NCBI RefSeq assembly: GCF_910596095.1
Contig: NC_056540.1
Location: forward strand, 27,624,001-27,688,000
Reading direction: 5' to 3'
DNA: 64,000 nt
DNA from: Thunnus maccoyii
Taxonomy: Eukaryota > Chordata > Actinopteri > Scombriformes > Scombridae
This document shows positions 35,201-46,609 of the stretch, piece after piece (position 1 is the first letter of the stretch; each line of letters opens with the position of its first letter). The notes below the pieces were generated by a model. That model saw nothing but the letters and a program-made list of their open reading frames with translations. It did no database searches and was not told the DNA's origin. The position numbers and the translations under genes are program-made.

Positions 35201-36720
35201 TCTCAGGCACCAAACAGTATGTGACCAAACACCACCAGAAAAACCACATGCCAACTCATTCCTGCTTCTAAATAGGCAAGTATAAGGGACAGATGGCAAC
35301 AAAAGAGTCAAAAACAGAAGCAGCAGTTCAGAGACTTTTTATTGTGTTTACTTACACATCAAGCACTATGTTTGAATGGCTATTTCTGAGATTTTAACTG
35401 AGTTCTGCACAAGTTGTACATTATGTACAATTCATCTTTAAGTTGATGGGTGGAGCCATACAGTAACACTACCACCAGGACCTCCAATACCATATAAGTA
35501 TACATTTGAAGGTGCTTTGAGGAAAAGTACCTAGTTTTTCATGTGGGTTATCCCACATAGTTACAATTACGCTATAGGGAAAAATGAAGCTGTATTGAAT
35601 TAAATATTATACATAGCAGTGGATAACATACTGTACTATGCATTTACAAAGGAAGATACCTATATCACACAAAGTGTGCTGGTGAATATGCTGCAATCTC
35701 AGGGGAATGCATACACTCAAGGGGGAGGGGAGGACGATTTTAAGAGAAACAGTGTTAATCTGGTGTATAGAGAAAGGTGGGACTGCAACTAAAGAATCTT
35801 CATCCCAAAACTGAGACTGATTACAAAACTCTTTCAAATACCTGTGGATATACTGGCTGTGTTGAGTCCTTGATTTAAAAACAGTGGCTTTTTACAGAAA
35901 TTACTCATTTGTGTTTTTAAATGAAAAACTCATCATGTTTTTTGAAAATTGTATTCTTTTCAGTCCACATAGTAAACTTAAACCACTTGCGGATGTGCTG
36001 ACTCACTCACAAAGAGACCCTTTTTCTCCAGATAGACCTGAAAATAAAGCCACTTAAAACATACCCCACCCCACACTCTCTGACCCCCCTGTGGCCTGAT
36101 AACCATGTCCAACCACCCCAGTATTATAGAGGCATTTCTTGTTCTCTGTTAATTGGCACAGCAATTACTTTCAATGCACTGCACCGATCTTGGCCCGCCA
36201 TGTGTGAGTGACTTCTACTCACGTTTCTTTGTGGTTGTGAAGTCTGACTATGTTTATGTTTGGAGAGAAATGATAGGTTATGCTGCATGGTTGAGAGCTC
36301 TAACTGCCTTTTAAAACAAGCAAGAACTTCGGGGGGCTCGTTTACATGAGTGTATTCCCAGACATGCCACTTTTTAATTGAGATATACTCAGCAAAACAA
36401 TTACTGAGAACTGTGATGTTTGCGTGATTATATTAACCCTCTGGCAAGTAAATGCAACAGACTGGTCGCTAAAAAATTGTTATATGAGATGCAATTGACA
36501 TACCTGAGTTCTTCAGGAATTTCTTCATGTGTTATAGTATGTACTTCAGTTATATAAAACCTGAATAAACATGAGTACCACTGTCAACATCTCAGTTGGC
36601 TTGACATGTGGCCCTTGCTTTCTCTATCTGATGTTATTGCTGCTCTCCTCCTCCTCCTGTTCATCAAGTTTCGTTTAGTCTGACTGCTTTTTTTGTATCC
36701 TGAATTCCCTCCTTGTCTGC
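29272..36720. other. prom1 3' UTR and intergenic DNA before fgfbp2
   Basis: No gene was recognised in 7.4 kb. Candidate poly(A) signals downstream of the prom1 stop are ATTAAA at 29964-29969 and AATAAA at 31509-31514; which is used cannot be told. The 142-codon frame at 31378-31806 has no family resemblance, is broken by ordinary codon bias and overlaps three other frames, so it looks like chance. Several TTAGC/GCTAAC-rich snippets typical of fish non-coding DNA occur around 33900-34200. Confidence 0.6.
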
Positions 36721-36726
36721 TTAGCG

Positions 36727-36735
36727 AATAAATAG
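36727..36735 (+). promoter_or_regulatory. fgfbp2: TATA-like box of fgfbp2
   Basis: AATAAATAG lies 67-75 bases before the fgfbp2 start codon. That fits a TATA element about 30 bases upstream of a transcription start near 36760. The position is reasonable, but the sequence is a variant of TATAWAWR. Confidence 0.45.
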
Positions 36736-36801
36736 CAGGAGGGACCCTCAGCTTGAGCAGTCCCACTCTCCTCCTCTCACACTCAGCATCCATCTGACAC
36801 C

Positions 36802-37470
36802 ATGTGGACCCAGGCCAGCGCTCTGCTGCTGCTTGCCTGCTGCCTTTGTCCGGCCGAGGCTCAGAGCGACGGCAGCAGGAGACAAAACATCTGGGATGAT
36901 CCCATTAAATTCAACACCAAGGCCAAGGATCTGTGCACCATGATGATCACTGGGCATAGGGAATACACCAGGCTGAGGCTGTCATGCCAGAGCAACAAGC
37001 GGTCATACTGGTGTGAGTACTTGGGGAAGCCTTACACGTGCAGCCCCTACAACAAAAACCCTCGGCATTACTTCGTCCAGATGATGTGGGGTCTAAGAAA
37101 GCTCCACAATGCCTGCCAGGCTCCCAAGGTCATCAAACCTCACATGTGCAGGAAGGCAAGCAACGACTCTCAAATGGTCTTCTCATCGGCTTCTTTCTCC
37201 CGGTCATGGTCAGAGGCTACGGGATCAAGACCAGCAGCAGCACAGCCTGCAAGACCTCAGCCCCAACCTGCATCTACAAGGCCTGCTTCAGCAAGACAAG
37301 CGTCCACAAAATCCATCCGAGTCTCACCAAGAGTAAAGACCTCACAGCAAACCAGTCCACAGCCAACAGCACCCACTGTGGAGAGCTTTCCTAAGAGGAT
37401 GGCTCGGCAGTACTGCTGGAGGTCACTTCAAGGTGTCTGCACCTACATCATCGGTTTGTTTCGGCATTAA
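36802..37470 (+). CDS. fgfbp2: fibroblast growth factor-binding protein 2
   Basis: A secreted heparin-binding carrier of the FGFBP family (KSP37 in mammals); family members release FGFs from matrix. The 222-residue protein is in one exon. It has a signal peptide to about residue 20 (WTQASALLLLACCLCPAEA) and a Cys-rich core at 41-117 with WCEYLGKPYTC (human WCEYRGQPSMC) and LRKLHNACQ (human LRRLHHACQ). Pro/Ala/Gln/Ser/Thr-rich spacer at about 136-196; C-terminal YCWRSLQGVCTYIIGLF resembles human HCWKPFQALCAFLISFF. Cysteines at 45, 62, 71, 80, 105, 116, 205 and 213 are eight, enough for four disulfides. Start chosen for the signal peptide and GACACCATG context. The spacer is poorly conserved. 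The a or b paralogue is not resolved. Confidence 0.94.
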   Translation: MWTQASALLLLACCLCPAEAQSDGSRRQNIWDDPIKFNTKAKDLCTMMITGHREYTRLRLSCQSNKRSYWCEYLGKPYTCSPYNKNPRHYFVQMMWGLRKLHNACQAPKVIKPHMCRKASNDSQMVFSSASFSRSWSEATGSRPAAAQPARPQPQPASTRPASARQASTKSIRVSPRVKTSQQTSPQPTAPTVESFPKRMARQYCWRSLQGVCTYIIGLFRH

Positions 37471-37478
37471 CGAGGAAG

Positions 37479-37646
37479 GTGAGCAGCAGTACAAGGCTTC
37501 GTTATTCACACACTGCATTTATTATGTTGTTTTATGACTAATCCAAGATTACTGCAGTGGAATGAGGGTTCCTGTGTGTGTGAATCAAGAGTGCCTCCAG
37601 CATTCACTCTGCAAAACTGAAACTTTTTTTCTCTTCTTTGCTCAAG
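37479..37646 (+). other. fgfbp2: possible intron in the fgfbp2 3' UTR
   Basis: Donor AAG|GTGAGC starts nine bases after the stop codon, and acceptor TTTTTTTCTCTTCTTTGCTCAAG ends at 37646 (a strong pyrimidine tract). The stop-to-junction distance is under 50 bases, so nonsense-mediated decay would not be expected. Confidence 0.5.
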
Positions 37647-38263
37647 ATGTTACTGATGCACATAATTTTCAACCACATATGCATCTCCCCCCTTCTGTTA
37701 TATTCACAGATTTACAATTCTGATGAAGATAACTTCTGATGTCTGATTAAAGCTGCCCTTGGGGGGAAATTCCAGACCAGCTGTTTGTTAGTGGTGGTAG
37801 AAGAGGTGTAGCGCTCTCTTCAGGGAAGGGATGGTACTGCCATGACTGGCACAGGATTCCTCAGTGAACCATGCAGCATCAACTTCCACTGTGAGCTACT
37901 CTGAAATGTCTGGTTAAATATCCTTCCAAAAATCATGATCGGAAGAACTTCACTACCTGACGTAAACATGTGAGAACAAATGGTTCACACAATAGGCTAT
38001 GAAACTCGAGTATGAAATGGTACAAGAAAAGTACCACTTTAAAAACCTTTTCATCAACATGTTGACATGACAAAAAACTCATTGGTGTCATTTATTTGTA
38101 TTTATGTTTTTTTACTTGTATATAATCTACTTGCATCACTTAACATTACCTTGAATATTACATTGTTGGGGATGGTCCTCGTTTGGCCTAAAAAGGCAAT
38201 GGTTTCTGCATTGGTGTATTTGACAGAAAGAAATACTGAATGTTAAAATGTTTTTATGAAGTA

Positions 38264-38269
38264 AATAAA
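38264..38269 (+). terminator. fgfbp2: fgfbp2 poly(A) signal
   Basis: AATAAA about 800 bases after the fgfbp2 stop, followed by a T/G-rich stretch. An earlier ATTAAA at 37746-37751 is an alternative. Confidence 0.55.
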
Positions 38270-38439
38270 CATTATTTCTCAGTACTTCTGTATTGATGTG
38301 CTCTTTTATCTTTTACTGCTCCATCTTGATGAAAAAACTACAAAATCCTGCATTAAAATGTGAAAGTTACTGAATCTAGTGAGATTTGATTGCATATACA
38401 CTATAATACAATAATGTCAATTGTCAAATAGTTTAACTT

Positions 38440-38495
38440 GTGTAAAATGTCTTTGAGTACCTTGAAAAGCGCTCTATAAATAAATTGTATTATTA
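38440..38495 (+). repeat. SINE-tail-like fragment
   Basis: GTCTTTGAGTACCTTGAAAA followed by GCGCTCTATAAATAAATTGT and ATTATTAC. This matches the widespread fish repeat tail with AAAGCGCTATATAAATAAAATGTATTATTA-type sequence. It lies just downstream of fgfbp2. Confidence 0.65.
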
Positions 38496-38499
38496 CAGT

Positions 38500-39830
38500 T
38501 TTTTACAATTAGTTACATGCATGGTTCATTATTGAGCATCTTCAAAACTCTTAAAAAACGCTACACAACAGCAACAATCATGGATCAAACTGTGACAACA
38601 TTTGCATTGCTCTCACTCAAAATGCCTTTAAATTTCCTGAATACTTAACTTACTCAAACACAAACAACCAAAAAAACTCAATAGATCTGCAGCCCATTTA
38701 GCAAATTCTTACATACTCACATCAAAACTCTTAAGTTTTTTAAAAACTGTATTCATATGGGCAATTATCCAAATCATAACCACATTGAAATACATCTATA
38801 TTCAACCAAAAACCAAACAAGCTATTAAAAATAAAGCTCTCTGAAACCTTTCCTGCTGCATATATTCTATATAGAAAGCTACAAATCTTACTGTATTTTG
38901 TAATGAAATGTTTGTTTACAGAATATACGTATTTCTTACACATCAACAATTAAAAAACAACATATACACAATAAAAAAGTAGAGATCATGTACGGCCTGT
39001 TCTTTTAATCTCAGTGGGGGTTTTTTAATTGACACGAGTTGTTTTGTTAGTGTTTGCTGGAAGGATTTGTGTGTAAAATGAACCTCCGTACCCAGCAGTG
39101 TGTTGGTAAAGTTGACAGTATGAACAGTTTTGAAGTTGTGGTCTCTACTGAACCATTCATGTCACCATCATGTCACCATTCATTCACCATCCTAAAAACT
39201 GTAAGAGCCACCTGCAGTACCGCATTATACCATTGGGTGTCACTGTTGTGTAACTTAAAGAGACCACCAACACCAACTTCAGTCTCTGTGTTTTTATCTT
39301 GCAAATACATGTGGCTCGTTGCAAGATATTTTAAGTCCCTTTCTCCTGGGCACACTGTACCAACAGATGGTCCAGTGAATAAAAAAGAAATTCCTTAAAA
39401 GTTACTGTAAAGTAGGTAATCTGCTGAAACAGATTACCCTTACCTTTCCTGATATCTCAACATAATTCTGATAAAAGTTTACAAGTATTAAAGTATTAAA
39501 CACAAATACAAGTTCAAAGCATCTGCATTTGGTAGAATCATTCATTTTTCTAAGATTTCGATGAGAAATTGGCACAGGAGCTGATGTCCTAAAAGTAAAT
39601 GAAATGGTAGAGAAGTTTGTTATGTTATTACGCGTTTGTGATAGTTTTTAGTAAATATAGTGGTCTTTGCTGGCAATCAAGGTCGTTTTCTGGGTTTATT
39701 TATTTCAAGGGTAATTTTGCTTGCTACAAGATTTTAAATGTACAAAAATAATTTCATAATACAAGCACTATAGGATTATTTGTCCAACCCTTTCATTGGT
39801 TGACTAGTCTAAACTCATTAAACTGTAAAC
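38500..39830. other. fgfbp2-fgfbp1 intergenic DNA
   Basis: AT-rich, with no recognisable exon in either strand. A 114-codon frame at 39054-39398 has no family resemblance and is probably chance. Confidence 0.6.
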
Positions 39831-39832
39831 TC

Positions 39833-39853
39833 TGTGTGTGTGTGTGTGTGTGT
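39833..39853 (+). repeat. (GT)n microsatellite at the fgfbp1 promoter
   Basis: About ten GT units roughly 30-50 bases upstream of the predicted fgfbp1 first exon, next to AAAGGGGTGGGGTAA. Confidence 0.9.
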
Positions 39854-39879
39854 AAAGGGGTGGGGTAATCCTGCAGCAG

Positions 39880-39961
39880 CACATTGCAAGTTGCAGCTAA
39901 AGTCGACTCTCAGCTCTCAGGTGTCAAGACGACGAACTAAAGTTTACTCTGAAAACTTCAG
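39880..39961 (+). other. fgfbp1: fgfbp1 non-coding first exon (5' boundary estimated)
   Basis: The segment ending ACTCTGAAAACTTCAG is followed by a strong donor GTGAGT at 39962. Acceptor CTCTTGCAG at 40797-40805 opens the coding exon 19 bases before the start codon. Two-exon structure with an untranslated first exon fits the FGFBP1 family. The transcription start was not determined. Confidence 0.6.
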
Positions 39962-40824
39962 GTGAGTCACCACCTTTTCATCTGGAGTCAGTTTGATGAG
40001 TTGTCACTTTTGCATTACTATAGTATTACTGTATGTGTACTGTTGGGACTTGTTGGGAAGTGCATGTGTTGGCCCCTGAGTTTATAAGTGACACATATCA
40101 CTTTAATGTTCCTACTATTCCTAAAATAAATTTTCTGGGGCTTGTGGTGACATTATCTTGCTTTAGATTTGTATTTATATTTATATTTTTGTTTTCATTT
40201 CTATGTTAAATTCTGTTGAATTCCTATAATCTTGCTAAAAGGATTTAAGGTTAGTCAAGGTAGGATTAGGATTAGTCAACTGTATCTGTGTCTGTGCTGA
40301 CTGTAGCCAAAAAATGTCAATAATATATGTACATTTTTAATATTCACTGTATAAATATATGTTATAGTGCTACAAGGCTTTACTAAAAGGGCTTAAGGGG
40401 TATTTCCAATAGGTTTCATTGAATTTCTTAAGAGCCAACCTTTAAATTGATTTGTTTTTTAATCTAGTGTTTTACTACATAACTTTGTAATGACTATACT
40501 TCAATAAGTGTTAGTTTATTGTTTCAGGTCGTTGCTTGTGTCATCTCTAGAATATAATAATACGCTTAATTTATATAAGATCTATGTAACAACTTTCATA
40601 CACAAAGTGTAGCTCAAAGGGCTTAACGTTTTAGGAAAAAAAGGAAAGAACAGCTCATTTAAACAATAGAATATTAATTTTCATAAATATCTTAATGTTT
40701 ATTCTAACACATAGGTCTAATATGGGATTATAATGGTTCTTTTTGAGAAGGCAAATGAAGGGGATTTGAGGTCAGATATTTAAATCTCAGTTTATCCTCT
40801 TGCAGGGAGTTTTGTGCTGGATTC

Positions 40825-41451
40825 ATGGCTCTCCTCACCAATTTCACCATCCTGCTGGTCCTGGCTTGTATCTCCTATCAGTTGATGTTGAGCAGTTGTC
40901 AGAAGAGCCAGGGAAGGAGGGGAAGAGTAGATAGAGGACAAGACAGGAACAGGGGCATAAAATTGAGCCGCCAACCTAAATCTTTCTCCCCACAGCCCAT
41001 TAAGGGGAAAATGGTCACCAAAGACAAGTCAGAGTGTACCTGGGCTGCAACAGGTGAGGATCTCTTCACCCTCAGTGTCACCTGTAAGAAGGGAGACAGG
41101 AGCTTCAGCTGTGATTATGTTGCCAGACCGGCCGTCTGTCCCCAGTATGCTTCCAATGTTAGACTTTACTGGAAGCAAATTGCCAGGGCGCTGAAGAAGC
41201 AGAAGAATTTGTGCCAGGACAGTAAAGCGCTGATCAGGGCAGGTATGTGCAGAAGAGCTGCCAGAGATGCTAATTTCAGACTCCATAATGCACCGAGGAT
41301 GACTGCCCTGCCTTCCACTCCACAGCTCGCGCCCAGAGCTGTCAAATCCTGTCAACCTGACAACAAGAAGCTGGCAGACGAGTACTGCAACAACTCCTGG
41401 TCAAGTTTTTGCACATTGTTTTTTACTATGGTGCAGGATGGCGACTGCTGA
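40825..41451 (+). CDS. fgfbp1: fibroblast growth factor-binding protein 1
   Basis: A secreted chaperone that mobilises heparan-sulfate-bound FGFs. The 208-residue protein is in a single coding exon. It has a signal peptide (MALLTNFTILLVLACISYQL), then a basic heparin-binding stretch at 27-62 (KSQGRRGRVDRGQDRNRG), then KGKMVTKDKSECTWAATGED as in human KGKFVSKDQANCRWAATEQ. Next come YWKQIARALKKQKNLC (human YWKQVARNLRSQKDIC), MCRRA, and C-terminal EYCNNSWSSFCTLFFTMVQD, DC (human [20 protein letters not shown], TSC). Cysteines at 71, 87, 96, 105, 130, 142, 176, 188, 196 and 208. The interdomain spacer (145-180) is shorter than in human. Same strand as fgfbp2, 3.4 kb downstream: a tandem paralogous pair. 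The a or b paralogue is open. Confidence 0.95.
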   Translation: MALLTNFTILLVLACISYQLMLSSCQKSQGRRGRVDRGQDRNRGIKLSRQPKSFSPQPIKGKMVTKDKSECTWAATGEDLFTLSVTCKKGDRSFSCDYVARPAVCPQYASNVRLYWKQIARALKKQKNLCQDSKALIRAGMCRRAARDANFRLHNAPRMTALPSTPQLAPRAVKSCQPDNKKLADEYCNNSWSSFCTLFFTMVQDGDC

Positions 41452-41761
41452 AACAGAGAAAAACAAGAACTACAGTAGATTCAGCTGTCAATGATGTCAA
41501 TGCTTGTCTTATCATAGACTCATTATAGATGCTTGTTGCTTGGCCAAAATATTATCTATTCTCAGAGTATTTTGATTTTAGGAAGAGTGCACATCTTTGG
41601 AAGTATTTCTCCATATTGTTAACAGAAGTTCTACTCCTCCATAGATACTTTTTCTATAAATACTTTTTCTATTTCTTTATTATTGCTCTATGATTTGTTT
41701 ATTTGCGTGTAATTGTTTGGGGTGATAAATTGCTTTTAAGAAAATACTGAGCAAAGGATAA

Positions 41762-41767
41762 AATAAA
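41762..41767 (+). terminator. fgfbp1: fgfbp1 poly(A) signal
   Basis: AATAAA about 310 bases after the fgfbp1 stop, giving a 3' UTR of roughly 330 bases. Confidence 0.65.
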
Positions 41768-44692
41768 CTTACACAACAAAAGCACAGGCAGCCTAGCTCC
41801 TCTCTATTTCTTCATGTAATGTCACTTCCAGGCATTTGTTTTACATCATACTCATGTAAAACTACATCTTCTACTTCATTCAAAAAGGCTAATTTAACAA
41901 GAGTACCTTTTTTCTGTCTTTTCCAAATGTGTGTACAGTCTTGCTGAAGGCATTTGGGAGATTAGAAGTTTGAGCATGTTGGGTAGTGACACAGTAATTT
42001 AACCAGAGGGAGTGTGATTTTTAGAGGCTTTAGCCTGCATACCTTGGCACTGACAAGCCTCTGAATCCATGTTCTCAGTGTGAAACTGTTAAAACCTCAC
42101 ATGCCCAACTTGCAAAGTCAAAGGACAGGAGAGTTCTGGTAAGAGTATTAGATCGATTCAACAACACAAATATTTGGTAAGTTGAACCAAAGATTTCAGC
42201 ATTACAGTATGTTTGTCATTGATATCATGATCAGTGGGACTTGCTCTGTCTCAACTTCACAGCATAGATTTTTGTAAAACTTTAAAACTGAACATTGACT
42301 AAAAACAGTACTGAGGAGCCTGGACAAAGTTTATCAGTTGTTATAAAGTTAAATTCACTGATGAAAATATTTAAGGACATTCAATTTTTTTAATTTTGGA
42401 AGAGTTGGATCCATTAACTGATGAAATATACTCATGTATTATTTCTATTTTCCATTAATAAAGGGCATCTTGTAATATGAAGGTTGCCAGTTCAAATCTT
42501 TTGTTGGGTAGATTTTAAAAACTCCACAGCAAAAAAAGTGTTGTCCTTCAGAAAAAAAGTTCATCCTGTAACAAGTACAAGAACAGCTGTTGGTGGTGTA
42601 TTTTACAGCATTTCTGAATATACATTTGTTGTTTCAGGATTGTTGTTCAGGATTTTAGAAGTGTCATTACCACCATTCAACAATCACACAGAGAGAAATC
42701 CATCTTCAACAAGCACTGGTCTTAGTTGTTTGGATCTTTAGATGACATCCAGCTCTTGTTTCCTATATAAGTTATTCTGAGCAAAAGCTAAATGTATATA
42801 ATGTAAAGTAAAGAGGATGACACACCTATATAAACCCACAGCAGCTTCAGTAGACCACAACAGAGCAGCCTCAGGACATTCTGGGATTTGAGAAATGGGA
42901 ATAACTCTTCTTCTTGCTGATGATTTAAGCTTCATCTACTGCTATCACATAATGCCTTACCCTCAGCTGAAATTCATCAAGTTCAGGCTCTCTGCAGGTT
43001 GCATTCTTGGCTTACAGGTACTGTAGATGAGGCAGACCAAAGTAATGTGGTTGCAACAAATACTAAATTAAAGGGCAGTCAGAAAATAACTGCAGAAATG
43101 CAGTGAAAACCAGAGAAAAAAACGATACATAGCTGTATATTTAGGGAGGAGTTTTCCTCCAAGCAAGACATTAAAACGCCAGCTGCTGAAAACACAAGAC
43201 TTTGATTCTCCTAGGCAGCTTGTGAAATGTGATGCAAGGCACTGCTGAGAAAGAACTTGTATAACTCAGTAAAACACTTGCCATAACAGATATTACAAGA
43301 ACTCCTGCTCACTCTTAATTTAACAGGTTTGTATAGGGAATAATTTGATTTAAAGAAGAAAAAGAAAGACAGACTTTATGTTCAAGGCTGTTGAAATAGG
43401 TCATGCAGTAGACACCAAGAGGTCTTTCAAATGTTGGCAGAACCTGAAAAATAATATTTACTCAGGACACATTAAAAAGAAGAGGTTCATTGTCAGTAAC
43501 GTTTTAAAATTCCATCAAAAGTCAATTTTTATGACCAAAAATGTGTCTGCTAACAACAAAACATTTCAGCAAACACCTTTGACTCCCTTCTGTCCTGTAA
43601 TGACATATTTTGCTGTCTCGGTGTATAAACTATGTCCACTGAAAAGACACTAAATGGATTGCTGTCTAGCAGTACACTGTATATCTCAGTGAACAGACAA
43701 CAGGGGTCAAACCTGCATTGTGATAATGTGGCCCACATTGAATAAAAGCTTTCAGCAAAGAGTGTATGTTTTGTTTTGTTCGCTGCACTGTCATTACTTT
43801 GCCACTGGTATTTTAGAGGAACATGGTTCTTTGTTCCAGCATGCAGCTCAGTTAAATACCCGTCAGTACTAACTCAGTCCTCAAAAAAGTTGTGATATTT
43901 AAAGCTATGGAGATGAAGATGTTCAAAAACAATTTCAACCACAAGAGTTTTGGTTTTTAGGTATTGTGTTGGATGTATCTTTAGTTTTTAGTAGAGGCTG
44001 ATTCATTAACTTTTGAACTAATATTTAAAGTGTGAATGTAGCCAAAACACCACTAGAATTCATCAACAGTATATGTTTTCGACACAGTGTGCATTTCCTT
44101 TGGTTAGTCAACTAAAAAGCTGACATCAGTTATCAGTCAAAAACAGCACCAAAATATAACTAGTGTGTAATTGATTCTATCTGTTCATCAAAACTGTTTC
44201 CAAAGAGCTGGAGACCTCTGATGTGGCCTCGTTGTAGTGAACATGTGGAGTCACCTGAGAGCCATCTGTGAGGTAGTAAAGTGTTGACCTCTGCCATGTT
44301 GTGGCTGCATCCCTACCAAGAAGGGACTTTTATTCATATCTCCAATGATACTTTTTTCAAAAGATGATAGCTTTTGGAATACCATCTATGATAAGACAGC
44401 AATAAATTAACCCCATGATGTTATAATCATTGTGAAGTGTTTATATTTTTGACATTACCGTGATCAGATTAAATAAAAAGGCAAAAGTTAATTGCAATAA
44501 CTCACATGTTTTTGGCCTCCCTGGTTTTCCTTACAACCCTGATTTCCATACCTGTACTCTGTGCCTATGTACTATATAGGAAACACTGAACTGATACTGA
44601 GCGATGGCATCACACATAAATCCTCTATTGGACTGGAAACATGTATGATACCACTATGGTTAGAACTATTTTCTGTTACTTTGGGTAGTAGA

Positions 44693-44755
44693 TATTTACA
44701 TTTACATTTTGTCATTTGGCAGACACTTTTATCCAGAACTACTTACAAGTGAGGC
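44693..44755 (+). repeat. conserved fish repeat core (ATTTGGCAGACACTTTTATC)
   Basis: TTACATTTTGTCATTTGGCA, GACACTTTTATCCAGAACTA and CTTACAAGTG form a short segment found in many fish genomes within SINE-like repeats (conserved-core superfamily). The flanks are too diverged for me to delimit the element. Confidence 0.65.
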
Positions 44756-45248
44756 AAGAAGAGCTGTGGTACAAATTCTCAAGTAGCCAACCAGGTGCAA
44801 GTGCAATAAGAAAGAGCAGTAGACCGAAGGATTTAATTATTCAAGAAAGGAGCTATTTGAAGTAGACAAGCACATAAGAAATACTATAAACAACAAGAAA
44901 GTAGTGCAACAATCAACAAAGTGTTAGAAGTTTAAAGGGGCTCAAGTGTTGAGGTGTTAGATATTCAGGATTGGATCAAGACTGTTAATGACTCTGAGTT
45001 TGGTGGAGGCAGTTTTCTAGCATCATTCCCCACCATTCTTCCAGGTTTAGCACTTCATGATGCTTTAAATCTGTTCATTTTCTGTTTTCCGAGCCAGAAG
45101 CATTCTCCCTGAGTGGACTGTGGATGGTGTGGACTTACAGGTGGCCTGACTGCCTGTGGCTCCTGATTGGCTGAGAGATGTGGGCCTTGGTCACACCAAA
45201 CACAGCGAGAACACATCCCAGCACCATTGACACTAAGGAGATTTGGCA

Positions 45249-45250
<2 letters not shown>

Positions 45251-45286
<36 letters not shown>
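45251..45286 (+). repeat. (GT)18 microsatellite
   Basis: Eighteen uninterrupted GT units. Confidence 0.97.
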
Positions 45287-45288
<2 letters not shown>

Positions 45289-46105
45289 ACCCCAGATTAC
45301 ATGCTCCTATGAATGCCTTTGTATGTGGGCATTTTCTTTATAAAGAGCTTTAGGCTCGAAGCAGCCAAAGTTACAGAGAGCTGAAGGGAATTAATGAAAC
45401 ACCACAACTATTGCATTGTTAGTGTAAAATGAGACTGATAAGTGTGTGATGTTGCTAATGCTAGTCAGCACGGATCAAGAAACAGAAGAAATCAGTATCT
45501 ACCTGCTGCAGCATTAATTGGCTTGTTAATGACAAAAATCTAATTTTCATAATATGCATGACTTAACATAACATTCACCAGGAATATCTGGTAAGGAAGT
45601 AACATAACCACTCTAAACTGTGTAATAATAATAATACTTTATCATATTTATTTGAGAGTGAAATGTGATGCAGGGGGCTTGTTTACAGCAAATGAGCTTC
45701 TAGCACAGAACATGACTAATGACAACCAGAGCTCTCAGCCACTGGCCACCTACATGCTGAGTCATTCCTATTGATGAACAACTGCATCAACCACCCAAAC
45801 TATAGACATGTTATAGTGCTTTTGTGTTATGGCACAGTTGAGATATTAGATATTGCACCTGTTAAGAAATAACAAACACAGGGATAAAATTATAGTGTTT
45901 TTTATGTGTAAGGTTGTATGTTTCTTGTAGAAACTAGTTTATGGGAACTTGTGGAGCCTCTGTTCAGTATGCTTCTGGATGTGTTTATGTTTGCACATGA
46001 GTTTCAGTAATGTATCTATGTACTAATATGACCATTACAAATTTGATACAGATTGTATTATCTTACTTTGTTTTTTTATTTTTTGTGGCTACATTCAAAA
46101 AATAA

Positions 46106-46609
46106 GGCTGGCAATTTTTTATATTGTTCTTATTGTCAACAAATCTAACGTGCCAAACTAACAATGAATTGATCTACTTACAAGTATTGTGTGTGTATCC
46201 AAACTCTGATATATCTTATTCTTCTGTTCCGTAGACCTCCGTTGTTGTCCAAATACTATTGATAACATGTCAGTGAGCCTGTTGCACTGGGTGACATGTT
46301 TTTTCATCATGAAGAGTTTGGGCATGTTAGTTTGTTTAGAAACAGCTCCAAAGACTAATAATAGCAATCATGTTTTGAGCCCAAAACTCTTCGGGAGCAA
46401 AGAAACATGTCACCCAGTGCAACGGTGTGGCTCATCACTGTGTTTTTAATAGTTTTTGGACAACAATGGAGGACTAAAGCACAGAGGAGTAAGACGTATA
46501 AGGCACACACAATACTTATAAATAAATAAATGGGATCAATTCATTGTTGGTTTCGCTCTGCACATTAGATTTGTTGGCAATAATAAAAAAAAAAAGAAAA
46601 TCGCCAGCC
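46106..46609. mobile_element. about 504-bp foldback (long inverted repeat) element
   Basis: The two halves are inverted copies over almost their whole length. Left: GGCTGGCAATTTTTTATATT, GTCAACAAATCTAACGTGCC, ACAATGAATTGATC, AAGTATTGTGTGTG, GTTGTTGTCCAAATACTATT, CACTGGGTGACATG. Right, in reverse order: CATGTCACCCAGTGCAACG, AATAGTTTTTGGACAACAA, CACACACAATACTT, GATCAATTCATTGTTGGTTT, GATTTGTTGGCAATAATA, ATCGCCAGCC. Arms are around 80-85% similar by eye, with a small centre near 46330-46380. No transposase frame, so a non-autonomous MITE. Confidence 0.85.

Noticed and set aside
37038..37394. 118-codon frame inside fgfbp2 in another frame
   Set aside because: It is fully contained in the fgfbp2 coding exon; the fgfbp2 frame has the signal peptide and conserved cysteines.
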